Positions 1 to 8,097 of a stretch of DNA of 64,000 nucleotides are shown one piece after another. Both the position numbers and the translations under genes were made by a program. The DNA is from Legionella rowbothamii (GTDB lineage: Bacteria > Pseudomonadota > Gammaproteobacteria > Legionellales > Legionellaceae), in assembly GCF_900639985.1 (NCBI RefSeq), contig NZ_CAAAIM010000010.1, positions 62,001 to 126,000 of the forward strand, written 5' to 3'. The stretch's first letter is position 1; each line of letters starts with the position of its first letter. The notes under the pieces were generated by a model. It did no database searches. It saw only the letters and a program-made list of their open reading frames with translations, and was not told the DNA's origin.

Positions 1-52
1 TTTGCTTAATTAGTGCAAAGGGTTATTTGCACTTCATTTAGAGCTACATCAC

Positions 53-313
53 TTAATGAGCAGTGTATTGATGAGACTCTGTTCGTTTTAATGGTGTTAT
101 TGGCACGCCATTGCCATTTACAGTATTCTCTGAATCAAGGCGCATTGTTTTTTCTTCCTGAACCTTTAGATAGATTTCTTGGCGATGAATTGAAATATGG
201 TCAGGGGCATCAAAGCCTAAGCGAATTTGATTGCCTTTAATTCCGAGTATCGTAATAAATACGTCATCACCTACTACTACTGTTTCACCTATTCTGCGCG
301 TTAAAATGAGCAT
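53..313 (-). CDS. lvrC: CsrA-family RNA-binding regulator (LvrC/CsrT-like)
   Basis: The 86-residue protein opens with the canonical CsrA core ([20 protein letters not shown], then a [11 protein letters not shown] segment), which in the family binds GGA motifs in mRNA leaders and controls translation. The core ends near residue 50; a hydrophilic C-terminal extension of about 30 residues makes it longer than housekeeping CsrA (about 60-65 residues). The start is supported by AAGGA a few bases upstream. It is the last gene of a minus-strand run with three Lvr-like genes, the arrangement seen in Legionella integrative conjugative elements, where such paralogues regulate element transfer and host traits. 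Family assignment is firm; the specific lvrC name is by context. Confidence 0.9.
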   Translation of the reverse strand: MLILTRRIGETVVVGDDVFITILGIKGNQIRLGFDAPDHISIHRQEIYLKVQEEKTMRLDSENTVNGNGVPITPLKRTESHQYTAH

Positions 314-331
314 GGTTTTTCCTTAAGTTTT

Positions 332-532
332 TTAATGGATTTGGTGTGTTTTCTTCTGTGAATTAATTTCAAAGCCCAAGGCTTCACAGGCAAGCCTTGC
401 CTGGATTGCAATGTGCCAAAAATCAGTATCATTACTTTCTTGATACGCCAAGGTTAACGATTCAGAGCAGGCGCTTAGAAGGCAATAGAGTTCTTCTTTT
501 GAAAAGAGCTTTAATTTTGGTATCTGTCTCAT
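332..532 (-). CDS. small integrative-element protein (LvrB-like position)
   Basis: A 66-residue predicted cytoplasmic protein without a signal peptide or recognisable domain; it contains a Leu/Ala-rich helical stretch (residues about 12-50). Its ATG overlaps the stop of the upstream gene by four bases, so translation is probably coupled, and it lies 18 bp upstream of the CsrA-like gene. In Legionella lvr clusters a short gene occupies this position between lvrA and lvrC. I do not recognise a biochemical function. Confidence 0.7.
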   Translation of the reverse strand: MRQIPKLKLFSKEELYCLLSACSESLTLAYQESNDTDFWHIAIQARLACEALGFEINSQKKTHQIH

Positions 533-1206
533 GATGCAATTCCTAGTCGTTGGCGCATTAAGTTTAAGTGTTTTGTTGCAACGTCTTTTGATTGAGGTTT
601 AGGAAGCATTACCCCTTCTTTAATTTCAGGAACACTATGCCCTTGGCGCACTAAGTGGCAAACTTGCTCATAGGCTTCCTTAAACACAGCAAAGGACTCC
701 CCTTCATTTACTATTTCTAAAAATTTATAACCCAATTTTTTTGCAGTATATTTAACAACTATATGACTCCATTGTGGGTTGGTAGTGTAGGCACGATTTA
801 AAACTTCTCTATGAGCCTCAGCGGGCTTCGGCATACGCAACTCACTATAAAAACCAAGGCATAACGCGCGAAATTGCAGGCAATTTGGTGGAAACTCACA
901 AAACTTATCGCCTTTACTCAATGTCATTAATCGCTCCACGCCACTGTCTAATGCACGAGGTGTTAAATCTTTAAGTGCAGCAAACCAAACGCCCGTATCC
1001 TTAACCCCATGCTTACTTATAAAAAGCTGTCCGTAGATTGCTGTCAGTTTCATCCATAGGCTGGACAAGTGTTCCTTCGATAAATGCACAGGAGTTGAGT
1101 TCACTGCCTGAGGTGCCCCAGAGTGATTCGATTGAAATGCCATGCTGCTGGCTGACTCGTTCAAGTGCTGTTGGGTTAAGACTGCTTTGATTGGTACCAC
1201 GCTCAT
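529..1206 (-). CDS. LvrA-like / phage replication-like protein
   Basis: The 225-residue protein has a central region (about 45-150) with WFAALKDLTPRALDSGVERL and FPPNCLQFRALC, a pattern reminiscent of lambda P/DnaC-loader-like replication proteins of mobile elements and of Legionella LvrA. The start is strongly supported by AAGGAG eight bases upstream of ATG. Its first 65 codons overlap the 3' end of the upstream gene in another frame (194 bp), an unusually long overlap; the conserved part begins after the overlap. It is translationally coupled to the 66-residue gene downstream. The replication role is inference. Confidence 0.7.
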   Translation of the reverse strand: MSVVPIKAVLTQQHLNESASSMAFQSNHSGAPQAVNSTPVHLSKEHLSSLWMKLTAIYGQLFISKHGVKDTGVWFAALKDLTPRALDSGVERLMTLSKGDKFCEFPPNCLQFRALCLGFYSELRMPKPAEAHREVLNRAYTTNPQWSHIVVKYTAKKLGYKFLEIVNEGESFAVFKEAYEQVCHLVRQGHSVPEIKEGVMLPKPQSKDVATKHLNLMRQRLGIAS

Positions 1207-1999
1207 TGTGATTACTCCTTAATTGTCCTTGTGCCTTTTGTTGTTGTTTTTGCATGTATTGGGCATCTCGTTCCAGCCAGGTAATGAATACTGGATTAAA
1301 ATCAGCCCATTGGGTGTTTAGTTTTTTGTTGTGTTTGATGAACGCCTGAATTTCCGTGAAATCCGTCACCTTGGTGAGTCCCATGGACAAAGCCAGTTCG
1401 ATGGTTTTTGTGTTGGGGTAAAAGTCGTCGCTAATTTGTTTTTTGCTGCAAGAAAAATCATTGCCCGCAGTTTGAGTTTGTTTGTTTGAGTTAGTTATAT
1501 TAAATATATTATTATTCTTTACTGCTGAGTCATCTGTGTACAGCTCCGTGTATTCCTGTGTGTTCTCAAGCGATTTTAATTCATCATTTTTCTTGGGATT
1601 TTCAATGGGCTTAGATATGGATTGTTCATCCCTGCGCTCTATGTACACTTCTGATTTTTCAAGAAAACCGGCATAAATCTCTGGTAATTTTGGGAACTGA
1701 AATTGTAGTTTTTGGCCCTCACTAATAACTTTAAAATCTTCGGGACATTGTTTTTCAATGGATCGCAAATAACTTCGAATTGTTTCTTTTTGAGGAGTTC
1801 CTGACTCAGTTCTTCCAGGAGCTTTGCTGATAGTTAACAAATCGGCAATGTCACGGTAAGTAATACCAGTAACTATTCCTGTTAGCGGATTTGCTAGCGT
1901 TATAAGAGACTTTATTAAAGTTGTGTGCGCGTGTAATAACCCTTTAAATCTATTCTCAATATTTATTCGTGCTTGTTGATATGGTTCAAAATAATTCAC
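1013..1999 (-). CDS. putative replication/DNA-binding protein of the integrative element
   Basis: A 328-residue protein starting at GTG with GAGGAAAGGGA upstream. Residues 1-110 are basic, with a possible winged-helix segment (ITYRDIADLLTISKAPGRTE) like the N-terminal DNA-binding part of phage O-type replication initiators; the middle (110-190) is Asn/Ser-rich linker. Residues around 195-250 hold an EIQAFIKHNKKLNTQWADFNPVFITWLERDA segment typical of phage/plasmid replication initiator C-termini. The last 65 codons overlap the next gene. Together the two resemble an initiator/loader pair; this is inference from order and residue pattern. Confidence 0.6.
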   Translation of the reverse strand: MNYFEPYQQARINIENRFKGLLHAHTTLIKSLITLANPLTGIVTGITYRDIADLLTISKAPGRTESGTPQKETIRSYLRSIEKQCPEDFKVISEGQKLQFQFPKLPEIYAGFLEKSEVYIERRDEQSISKPIENPKKNDELKSLENTQEYTELYTDDSAVKNNNIFNITNSNKQTQTAGNDFSCSKKQISDDFYPNTKTIELALSMGLTKVTDFTEIQAFIKHNKKLNTQWADFNPVFITWLERDAQYMQKQQQKAQGQLRSNHNERGTNQSSLNPTALERVSQQHGISIESLWGTSGSELNSCAFIEGTLVQPMDETDSNLRTAFYK

Positions 2000-2045
2000 A
2001 TCAAATTCCCTTTCCTCGTACTATAGAATAAAATATTATCTATTA

Positions 2046-2076
2046 ATGGTTAAAAAGTCAATGGTAATTTAACCAT
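2046..2076. promoter_or_regulatory. inverted-repeat operator candidate between divergent genes
   Basis: Perfect 9-bp inverted repeat ATGGTTAAA / TTTAACCAT separated by 13 bp, lying in the 224-bp gap between the divergent replication-like gene (GTG at 1999) and the LexA-like regulator (ATG at 2224). The position fits an operator bound by that regulator and controlling both directions, as in cI/PrpA-type switches of mobile elements. A binding role is inference. Confidence 0.45.
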
Positions 2077-2223
2077 GAAGGCTTTTTTGATGCGATCAAA
2101 TTATCCATGAATTTGTGAGATATAAAATCTATAATTGTTTTAAGGTAGTTTTAACGATGATTTTTTAACTCCATTGGTATACTATGTTATTTATAAAACA
2201 ACCAACTTAGTTATTTTTATAAT

Positions 2224-2874
2224 ATGAAAAACTCGTTACTCGATAATCCATCTAGTGCAGAATCACGAGGAAAAAGAATCAGATTTGTTCGTGACCATCT
2301 TTTATCTCTTACTAGGAATGAATTCTGTCAAGATAGCGATATTACTTCTGCAGCAATCAAAGGATGGGAATTGGGCTGGGGAGGGGGATTAACTCAGCAG
2401 GGGGCTGAAAAAATTGCTAAACGTGCTAAACAACTCAATGTGTATTGCTCAGACTCATGGCTTATGCATGGCATTGGGCGAGAGGCTATTCATTTAACAA
2501 AAGATTTGGATATACAAGAGACCGATGAAAATCATATCGCTAAAGAATTACTGTTATTTAGCGAACTCCATAATTCTGTTAATGCTATTGTTAAAGATGA
2601 TGGAATGACCCCCCTTTTATACCCAGGCAATTATGTTGCAGGAATAATATACAATAAAATTGAAAATGCTATAGGAAAAGAATGCATTGTTATTGATGAT
2701 AACAATGATATATACATCAGAATTCTGAAGCCAGGTAACGACCAAAACTTATTTAATTTAGTTTGTCTCAATCAAAATCCAAGTCTTGTAAAAAAAGAAA
2801 TTAAGAACATATCTGTAAGAATTGCAGCCCCCATCATTTGGATACGTAGAGTTTTTTTAGAGAGCGACTCTTGA
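2224..2874 (+). CDS. LexA/CI-like transcriptional regulator, S24 fold without the serine
   Basis: The 216-residue protein has an N-terminal helix-turn-helix-like region (about 15-75, including SAAIKGWELG, the recognition-helix position in CI-like repressors) and a C-terminal half with MTPLLYPGNYVAGI, matching the S24 peptidase/CI dimerisation fold. Where autocleaving members have Ser before Met-x-Pro, this protein has Gly (DDGMTP), so RecA-stimulated self-cleavage is unlikely. Its stop overlaps the start of the following hydrolase (TGATG), making it the first gene of a five-gene plus-strand operon and the probable master regulator of both the operon and the divergent replication genes. Confidence 0.75.
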   Translation: MKNSLLDNPSSAESRGKRIRFVRDHLLSLTRNEFCQDSDITSAAIKGWELGWGGGLTQQGAEKIAKRAKQLNVYCSDSWLMHGIGREAIHLTKDLDIQETDENHIAKELLLFSELHNSVNAIVKDDGMTPLLYPGNYVAGIIYNKIENAIGKECIVIDDNNDIYIRILKPGNDQNLFNLVCLNQNPSLVKKEIKNISVRIAAPIIWIRRVFLESDS

Positions 2875-3773
2875 TGGAACAATATAATAAAGACATTTTA
2901 AATCATCCAGATTTTTATATAGTTAAATTCACCAAAAATTCAAGTATGCCTTATGTTCTTTTTATTCATGGAGGTCCTGGGTTTAATTGCGGAACTCTAG
3001 AATATCTTATTGATAATAATGAATTATTTAGTTCGCTAAACTATAATATCATATTATATGATCAACGAAACTGCGGTAAATCTAAGAAAACATCTATGGT
3101 CGTTTCGCATCAGGATAATATAGAGGATTTACAAAGAATAATTTTATATATAACAGAATTTTGTGAAATTGAAACGCAAGCTTTAATTGGACATAGTTAT
3201 GGTGCAAAATTACTTTTTGATTACTATAAAAAATTCTCATCATTTATCCCTGGTGTTTTTATCTCTACAGCCAATTCTATACTTACCCCTCGACTAAATA
3301 ACTTGATGCTTGATCTATCCTATTTAAAAAAGAGTAACTTGGTTGAATATAATAAATTATTCAATGTAATAAATGATCTTGATCTTAATAAAATATGGGA
3401 AATATCAGAGCAATTAACCCCCCTATTTCAACAAAACGAAGATAGGCCATACTTGTACTGGGCAAATTTAGAGTGTTTTCATATGGTTCAAGAAATTCAA
3501 AAGCGCATTCGACTTCCCACAGATACAGAAACGTTCATTAGTGTAAGAAAAGATCTTTATTCAAGTGAATTAAATTTTCCAGTTGATATTGATACGCTTG
3601 GTATCTCTAAATTATGGATAAATGGTTTTCATGATTTTGTTATGAACGGACATGAAGCAGCGTTGTCAAAAAATAAAAATATTTTAACTTTCTATAAATC
3701 TGCTCACTATCCACACATAGAAGAAAATAATCATTTTAGTGAGATTTTAAATGAATTTATCAAACATTCTTAA
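2871..3773 (+). CDS. alpha/beta hydrolase, proline iminopeptidase-like
   Basis: The 300-residue protein has the proline-iminopeptidase signature: oxyanion loop HGGPGFN (about residues 33-39), DQRNCGKS, nucleophile elbow GHSYGAK (Ser near 112) and a C-terminal His-containing AHYPHIEE. No signal peptide is seen. It overlaps the regulator upstream by four bases and the periplasmic protein downstream by 23 bases, so it is expressed with a sensor system. It may make, process or degrade the signal that the operon senses; that link is inference. General hydrolase assignment is firm; substrate unknown. Confidence 0.85.
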   Translation: MMEQYNKDILNHPDFYIVKFTKNSSMPYVLFIHGGPGFNCGTLEYLIDNNELFSSLNYNIILYDQRNCGKSKKTSMVVSHQDNIEDLQRIILYITEFCEIETQALIGHSYGAKLLFDYYKKFSSFIPGVFISTANSILTPRLNNLMLDLSYLKKSNLVEYNKLFNVINDLDLNKIWEISEQLTPLFQQNEDRPYLYWANLECFHMVQEIQKRIRLPTDTETFISVRKDLYSSELNFPVDIDTLGISKLWINGFHDFVMNGHEAALSKNKNILTFYKSAHYPHIEENNHFSEILNEFIKHS

Positions 3774-4842
3774 AATTATTGTCTTAATATTTTTTTTATC
3801 AGTATGCCCTGCTGTTATGGCTAATAATCAAATTAAAATATGCTTAACAGGGAGAGTTGTTGAAAACTTAAAATCCTATGGCCAATCATTTGAAAATGCT
3901 GCGAATCTTGCTTTAGACCAAGGTGAAAAATTTGGTAAAGTCGAGATTAAAAATTATTTTTACAATAATAGGCCTCTAGAGCCAATGCATGCGTATAAAA
4001 AAATGGTAAGTGAGGGCTGTTCAGCAATTATTGGATTTGAATATCTTTCCGATCTTTTATTGGCAATTAAAGAACAGAAAAACAATAATATACCAATATT
4101 TACCTCGTATGCCAGCACTACTGAAGTAGATAAATTGCCTAATAATGTATTTATATTTATGCCAAGCTATGATTCCCAAGCCAAAGAAATGTTAAATTAT
4201 TTACGGAGCCGATTTAATAAAATAGATGACGTATTATTAGTTACAGAGATTAATCGTGATGAAATGTTAAAATATAAAGAGGTATATTCTGATGTCTTAA
4301 ATAAAGAATATATTAAATATGACACATTCGATTTTTTAGAAAATGATAAAGAAATTTTAAATAAGTTACATACATTTTTAAAGAAAAAGAAATATAACTA
4401 TGTTTTTCTATTGTCGGGTGCAATCGCATCAGCAAAGATTGCCGATGCTATGAATAATCAAAATACGATATTTATCGGGACAGAGAACTTTGGGTCATCA
4501 GTAAGTCCAACTTTTTTTATGCGGCTTAATAATAAATTGATCCAATCGTATTTTATTCGCAATTTAGATTTCATAAAACCAAGCCCTGCTTTGCAGGCAT
4601 TTGAAAGTATTTATACTAAAAAATATCATGAACAACCTACAATATTAGCTGCATATACATACGATGCGATGCGAATGATTTTAAAAGCATTTAAGGTGGT
4701 TGGTTTCATTGATACACATAGTATATCTCAGATTAATTATAACGGGATCACCGGGGCATATATCAATAATGGTAAATTCCATCGTTCGACAAATTATATA
4801 ATTTTGTCTGTCAATAAAGATGGATATAAATATGAAAAATAA
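3751..4842 (+). CDS. periplasmic type-I ligand-binding protein (ABC/receptor-like)
   Basis: The 363-residue protein begins with a signal peptide (hydrophobic ILKIIVLIFFLSVCPAVMA, cleavage near residue 25) followed by a periplasmic-binding-protein type I fold: KICLTGRVVE start strand, hinge-like GCSAIIGFEYL (LivK-like), IPIFTSYAS, and ILAAYTYDAMRMILKAF, which is typical of the branched-chain amino-acid receptor family. No permease or ATPase genes are present; instead the gene overlaps a membrane histidine kinase (23 bp), so it probably presents a ligand to that kinase, as LuxP does for LuxQ. Ligand unknown. Confidence 0.8.
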   Translation: MNLSNILKIIVLIFFLSVCPAVMANNQIKICLTGRVVENLKSYGQSFENAANLALDQGEKFGKVEIKNYFYNNRPLEPMHAYKKMVSEGCSAIIGFEYLSDLLLAIKEQKNNNIPIFTSYASTTEVDKLPNNVFIFMPSYDSQAKEMLNYLRSRFNKIDDVLLVTEINRDEMLKYKEVYSDVLNKEYIKYDTFDFLENDKEILNKLHTFLKKKKYNYVFLLSGAIASAKIADAMNNQNTIFIGTENFGSSVSPTFFMRLNNKLIQSYFIRNLDFIKPSPALQAFESIYTKKYHEQPTILAAYTYDAMRMILKAFKVVGFIDTHSISQINYNGITGAYINNGKFHRSTNYIILSVNKDGYKYEK

Positions 4843-6916
4843 AAGCCATTCAATAAAAACTATATTTATAAAAAAAATGGCATACTCAGCATTTATTCAG
4901 TTTCTTGTTTTTGGATTGATTTTGCTACTGGCAAAAGAGTATTTTGATAATAATCAGATAGGATCATTATCGAAAAATTTAATTATAAATGACTCATTTA
5001 CTACGGATGAAATCGGAAGATATCAACTGCTGAATAATAAACATGCATTAGATTTGGCATTGTACAACTTAGAAAATGAACGCAAATTAGACTCAATAAA
5101 GTTTGTCTCAGATCAAAAACCATTGGAGAATCTTGGATCTTGTCAGTTAATTAGTGGCAATATCCATACTATTTGCAAAGCAGATAATGGTCAGTTTTCC
5201 GGTATAACTGCAATTAAAAAAGATGACCAAATACTTGGATATGTGATATCCAAAAAGCAATATAACTCGATTTTTTTAATACCTGCGTCTCATGGTCTAT
5301 TATTGATTTTAATAACAGTTATTGGAATATTTCTTTTTAATTTTCTATTTTTATTCTTATCTATGAGAAAGACCATTGCAAATAGCACAGGATATTTACT
5401 TGATTTTATTTCTTCACATCAAAATAATAATGCCACTGAATTCTCGAAAGTAGATATTGATGAGTATAGACAAATAGCGACTAAATTTATTGAGGAACAT
5501 AGCCAGACATTAAGCTTACAAAAGGAGAAGGCTTACTATGATGCAAGAAAAAAAATTGCTGAGCAAGTTGCTCATGACATCCGGTCACCATTAGCTGCAA
5601 TTAATACAGCTTTATCTGATGTGTCTTCAATTTCAGAAAATAAGCGTATTATGATTAGAAATGCAGCTAAGAGAATTAATGATATTGCGAATAATATACT
5701 ATCACAGTCAAAACATAATTCTTCCGAGTTGGGCAGTAACGATTTAGATGGAAATATATTACCTGAATTAATATTTGTTGTTTTAGACAATATTGTTTCT
5801 GAAAAACGGTATGAATATCATAACTCAAAAATTGATATCCAATTAAAAGTATCACCATGTTGCCACAGTTGTTTTTCTAATATTAATCTAGTTTCTTTTA
5901 AACGAGTATTATCAAATCTTATAAATAACAGCATTGAAGCTATTGATTGTAGTGGGTTCGTGATTATTTCCCTCCGATGTGATAATGACCAGGTTGAAAT
6001 TACTATTGAAGACAACGGGTGTGGGATTCCTTCTGAAATTCTACCCCAAGTAACTGAGCAAGGATTTAGCTTTAATAAAAAAAATGGTGCTGGTTTTGGT
6101 TTATCTTATTCTAAAAAATACATAGGATTGCTTAATGGAAAAATAGAACTTCATTCAGAAGTTGGCATAGGTACAAATGTTACAATTTTTTTACCTCGCG
6201 CTAATCCCCCAGCTTGGTTCTGTGAAGCATTATTTATTAAAAATCAATCGGTAATTATTGTATTGGATGATGATCCATCAATCCATGAGGCATGGAATGA
6301 AAAATTCATAGGTTTTTCTGACTTTAGGATAGTACACTTCTATAATGCATCTGATTTGACATTAAAAAAAATAGAAGAATTAAAACCTGATATATATCTA
6401 ATTGACTATGAGTTACTTGCAGATAATAAAAACGGATTGGACCTTATTGCTGATCTTGAATTAAAAACCAAAGCCTTTCTAGTAACCAGTTGTTTTGAAG
6501 ACTTGACTGTACGCAATCGATGCAAAAAACTTGATGTTCAAATCATCCCAAAACCATATGTTCCTTTTATTAAGATTAACCTCTGCCACCAGATTTTAAG
6601 TAATGCTCCCTTTGTTTTTATTGATGATGATGAAATGATGCGAACCACTTGGGCTTTTGCAGCAAGTGATGCGGGTACACAAATCGCGTTATATTCCTCT
6701 ATTGATGAATTCATGAGTGTAATTAATGATTATACAAATGATACAATAATTTATATTGACTCAGATCTTGATAACAATATCAAAGGTGAAGTTGAAGCTA
6801 AAAAGCTTTTTGATCTTGGTTTTACGGAAATTCATCTAGCTACAGGACATTCTCCAAAGCGGTTTGAAAATATACCTTGGTTAAAGTCTATTGTTGGGAA
6901 GTTGCCACCCTTTTAA
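4820..6916 (+). CDS. membrane hybrid histidine kinase with two receiver domains
   Basis: A 698-residue protein. TM1 lies at about 20-40, a periplasmic segment of about 110 residues follows, and TM2 is at about 152-178. The HisKA H-box is VAHDIRSPL (His near 252). The HATPase carries N-box NLINNSIEAI, G1 DNGCGIP and G2 GAGFGLS (about 355-475). Two receiver domains follow: the first with LDDDPS and LIDYELL, the second with IDDDEMM and a degenerate central segment YIDSDL. A second start 12 bp downstream is possible. It overlaps the binding-protein gene, so the two probably form a sensor. Phosphate flow between the two receivers and the small downstream protein is inference. Confidence 0.88.
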   Translation: MDINMKNKSHSIKTIFIKKMAYSAFIQFLVFGLILLLAKEYFDNNQIGSLSKNLIINDSFTTDEIGRYQLLNNKHALDLALYNLENERKLDSIKFVSDQKPLENLGSCQLISGNIHTICKADNGQFSGITAIKKDDQILGYVISKKQYNSIFLIPASHGLLLILITVIGIFLFNFLFLFLSMRKTIANSTGYLLDFISSHQNNNATEFSKVDIDEYRQIATKFIEEHSQTLSLQKEKAYYDARKKIAEQVAHDIRSPLAAINTALSDVSSISENKRIMIRNAAKRINDIANNILSQSKHNSSELGSNDLDGNILPELIFVVLDNIVSEKRYEYHNSKIDIQLKVSPCCHSCFSNINLVSFKRVLSNLINNSIEAIDCSGFVIISLRCDNDQVEITIEDNGCGIPSEILPQVTEQGFSFNKKNGAGFGLSYSKKYIGLLNGKIELHSEVGIGTNVTIFLPRANPPAWFCEALFIKNQSVIIVLDDDPSIHEAWNEKFIGFSDFRIVHFYNASDLTLKKIEELKPDIYLIDYELLADNKNGLDLIADLELKTKAFLVTSCFEDLTVRNRCKKLDVQIIPKPYVPFIKINLCHQILSNAPFVFIDDDEMMRTTWAFAASDAGTQIALYSSIDEFMSVINDYTNDTIIYIDSDLDNNIKGEVEAKKLFDLGFTEIHLATGHSPKRFENIPWLKSIVGKLPPF

Positions 6917-6929
6917 AGAGGAAACCGCT

Positions 6930-7154
6930 ATGAATTTAGAAGAAAAAAATAAGATAATTCATGATGTTACGAATTCCTTCGTAGTTATTAAAAGCATATC
7001 AAAATCAGCATCTAATTTTGTTAATAAAGTCTTAGAAAATAATAATTCCATTAGTAATGATCAAGTCGATCTATTTAAAAAAGCAATGTTATCTCTTCAA
7101 AAAGAGATATCTAAGATTGAAATTATGTTTCACGATAATTTTGATAAATGGTAG
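6930..7154 (+). CDS. small lone DHp-like (H-box) protein
   Basis: A 74-residue helical protein. The start at 6930 is preferred because AAAGAGG precedes it; a longer in-frame start at 6891 would lie inside the kinase gene. It opens with IIHDVTNSFVVIKSISKSA, which resembles the H-box of a histidine-kinase dimerisation domain (H-D-x-x-N) without any ATPase domain, and ends with a second helix. It may act as a phosphotransfer shuttle or as a decoy dimerisation partner for the kinase. It ends two bases before the convergent response regulator. The H-box reading is my pattern recognition, not a family assignment. Confidence 0.6.
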   Translation: MNLEEKNKIIHDVTNSFVVIKSISKSASNFVNKVLENNNSISNDQVDLFKKAMLSLQKEISKIEIMFHDNFDKW

Positions 7155-7156
7155 GT

Positions 7157-7882
7157 TCATTTATATGAAACCACTTTGTTCCAATGAATCGAGTTAGTTA
7201 AATTTCCTACTACGACACCATAATTGTAATTATCATCTAATTTTTTTGACTCAAAAATATATTTTTTCCAATCAGCCAGGTCTTCTTTATATTCACTTTC
7301 TGAAAATAAGAACAATATATTTTCTTTTTCTTTTATTTTTTTGATCAGTGCGTCTGGAAAAGAATAATCTTTTAATAAATCAACTTGGCTGTTAATTTTA
7401 TCTTGATCTGATATGAGCAACCATGTTGGTTTACCATCTCTTGTCAAAAATAAAAAACTTCCTAACCGATCAATAAGATAGTATTCGATTGCATCATTTT
7501 TTCTAATAATTTGATTAAACAAATCTTTGAATGAATCATTATTTAATAATGATTTTAATGATCCACCACCATAATTAAGCGAATCACGTGAAAAATTAAT
7601 AAAATATTTATTTGTTAACTCATTAATATAGACTTTCAACTGTTCAAATAAATTAACATGTGTCTTTAATATAAATTTATCTATAATCCCATCATTAAAA
7701 GCGTTGATTGCAATATCACTATCAGCTTCGGCTGTTAGTAGTATCTTGTATATGTTTCTATCACTTAGTTGTTTACAAAATTCAATGCCATTAATATTGG
7801 GCATTGAATAATCAACAACTAATACGGCAACATTATTAAAACGTGAAGGTTCATAAATCATATTAGGGGTTTGGGGAAGCAT
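7157..7882 (-). pseudogene. LqsR-like response regulator, N-terminus lost to Tn3 end
   Basis: The 241-residue frame carries a partial receiver (VVDYSMPNINGIEFC holding the phospho-acceptor Asp, then KILLTAEADSD and the FILKTH Lys region) and a C-terminal output domain with YYLIDRLGSFLFLTRDGKPTWLL, the domain found in LqsR-type regulators. About 40-50 residues, including the first beta strand and acidic pair, are missing: the ATG and first codons lie within the left terminal repeat of the adjacent Tn3 transposon (7866-7900). It is probably non-functional as a phosphorylatable receiver. It converges on the sensor operon with a 2-bp gap and was probably its cognate regulator. Confidence 0.8.
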
Positions 7883-7900
7883 TTTACAGAATTCGCAGGT
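7866..7900 (+). repeat. Tn3 left terminal inverted repeat
   Basis: Starts GGGGTTTGGGGAAGCATTTT and continues to GCAGGT. It pairs with the complement of 12587-12621, with mismatches at positions 8, 13, 15, 26 and 29 only. It overlaps the first codons of the minus-strand response regulator frame. Confidence 0.88.
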
Positions 7901-7987
7901 CTTAATTTAACATTATGAATTTAAAGGTTATTTTCCAAACTTCTAAAATTCAATTTCATCTCAAAAACTCCTATTTCTGACCCCAAA

Positions 7988-8087
7988 ATTATTCACATAA
8001 CTGATTATATATGAATAATATAAGCCGTTTTAGTTGTATTATGCGAAGCAAACAGCTATGCTAACTCCAGGGTTGATTATTCACATA
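7988..8087 (+). other. candidate internal recombination site of the Tn3 tyrosine recombinase
   Basis: ATTATTCACATA (7988-7999) and its near-perfect inverse TATATGAATAAT (8008-8019) flank an 8-bp spacer, the geometry of a tyrosine-recombinase core site. A third copy in direct orientation sits at 8076-8087, just before the recombinase ATG at 8098. In Tn4430 the TnpI site consists of a core inverted repeat plus accessory direct repeats, the same layout. Role is inferred from layout and position. Confidence 0.7.
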
Positions 8088-8097
8088 ATACACGCAC

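Noticed and set aside
13..240. 75-codon plus-strand frame
   Set aside because: Antisense to the CsrA-like gene, no ribosome binding site, no domain.
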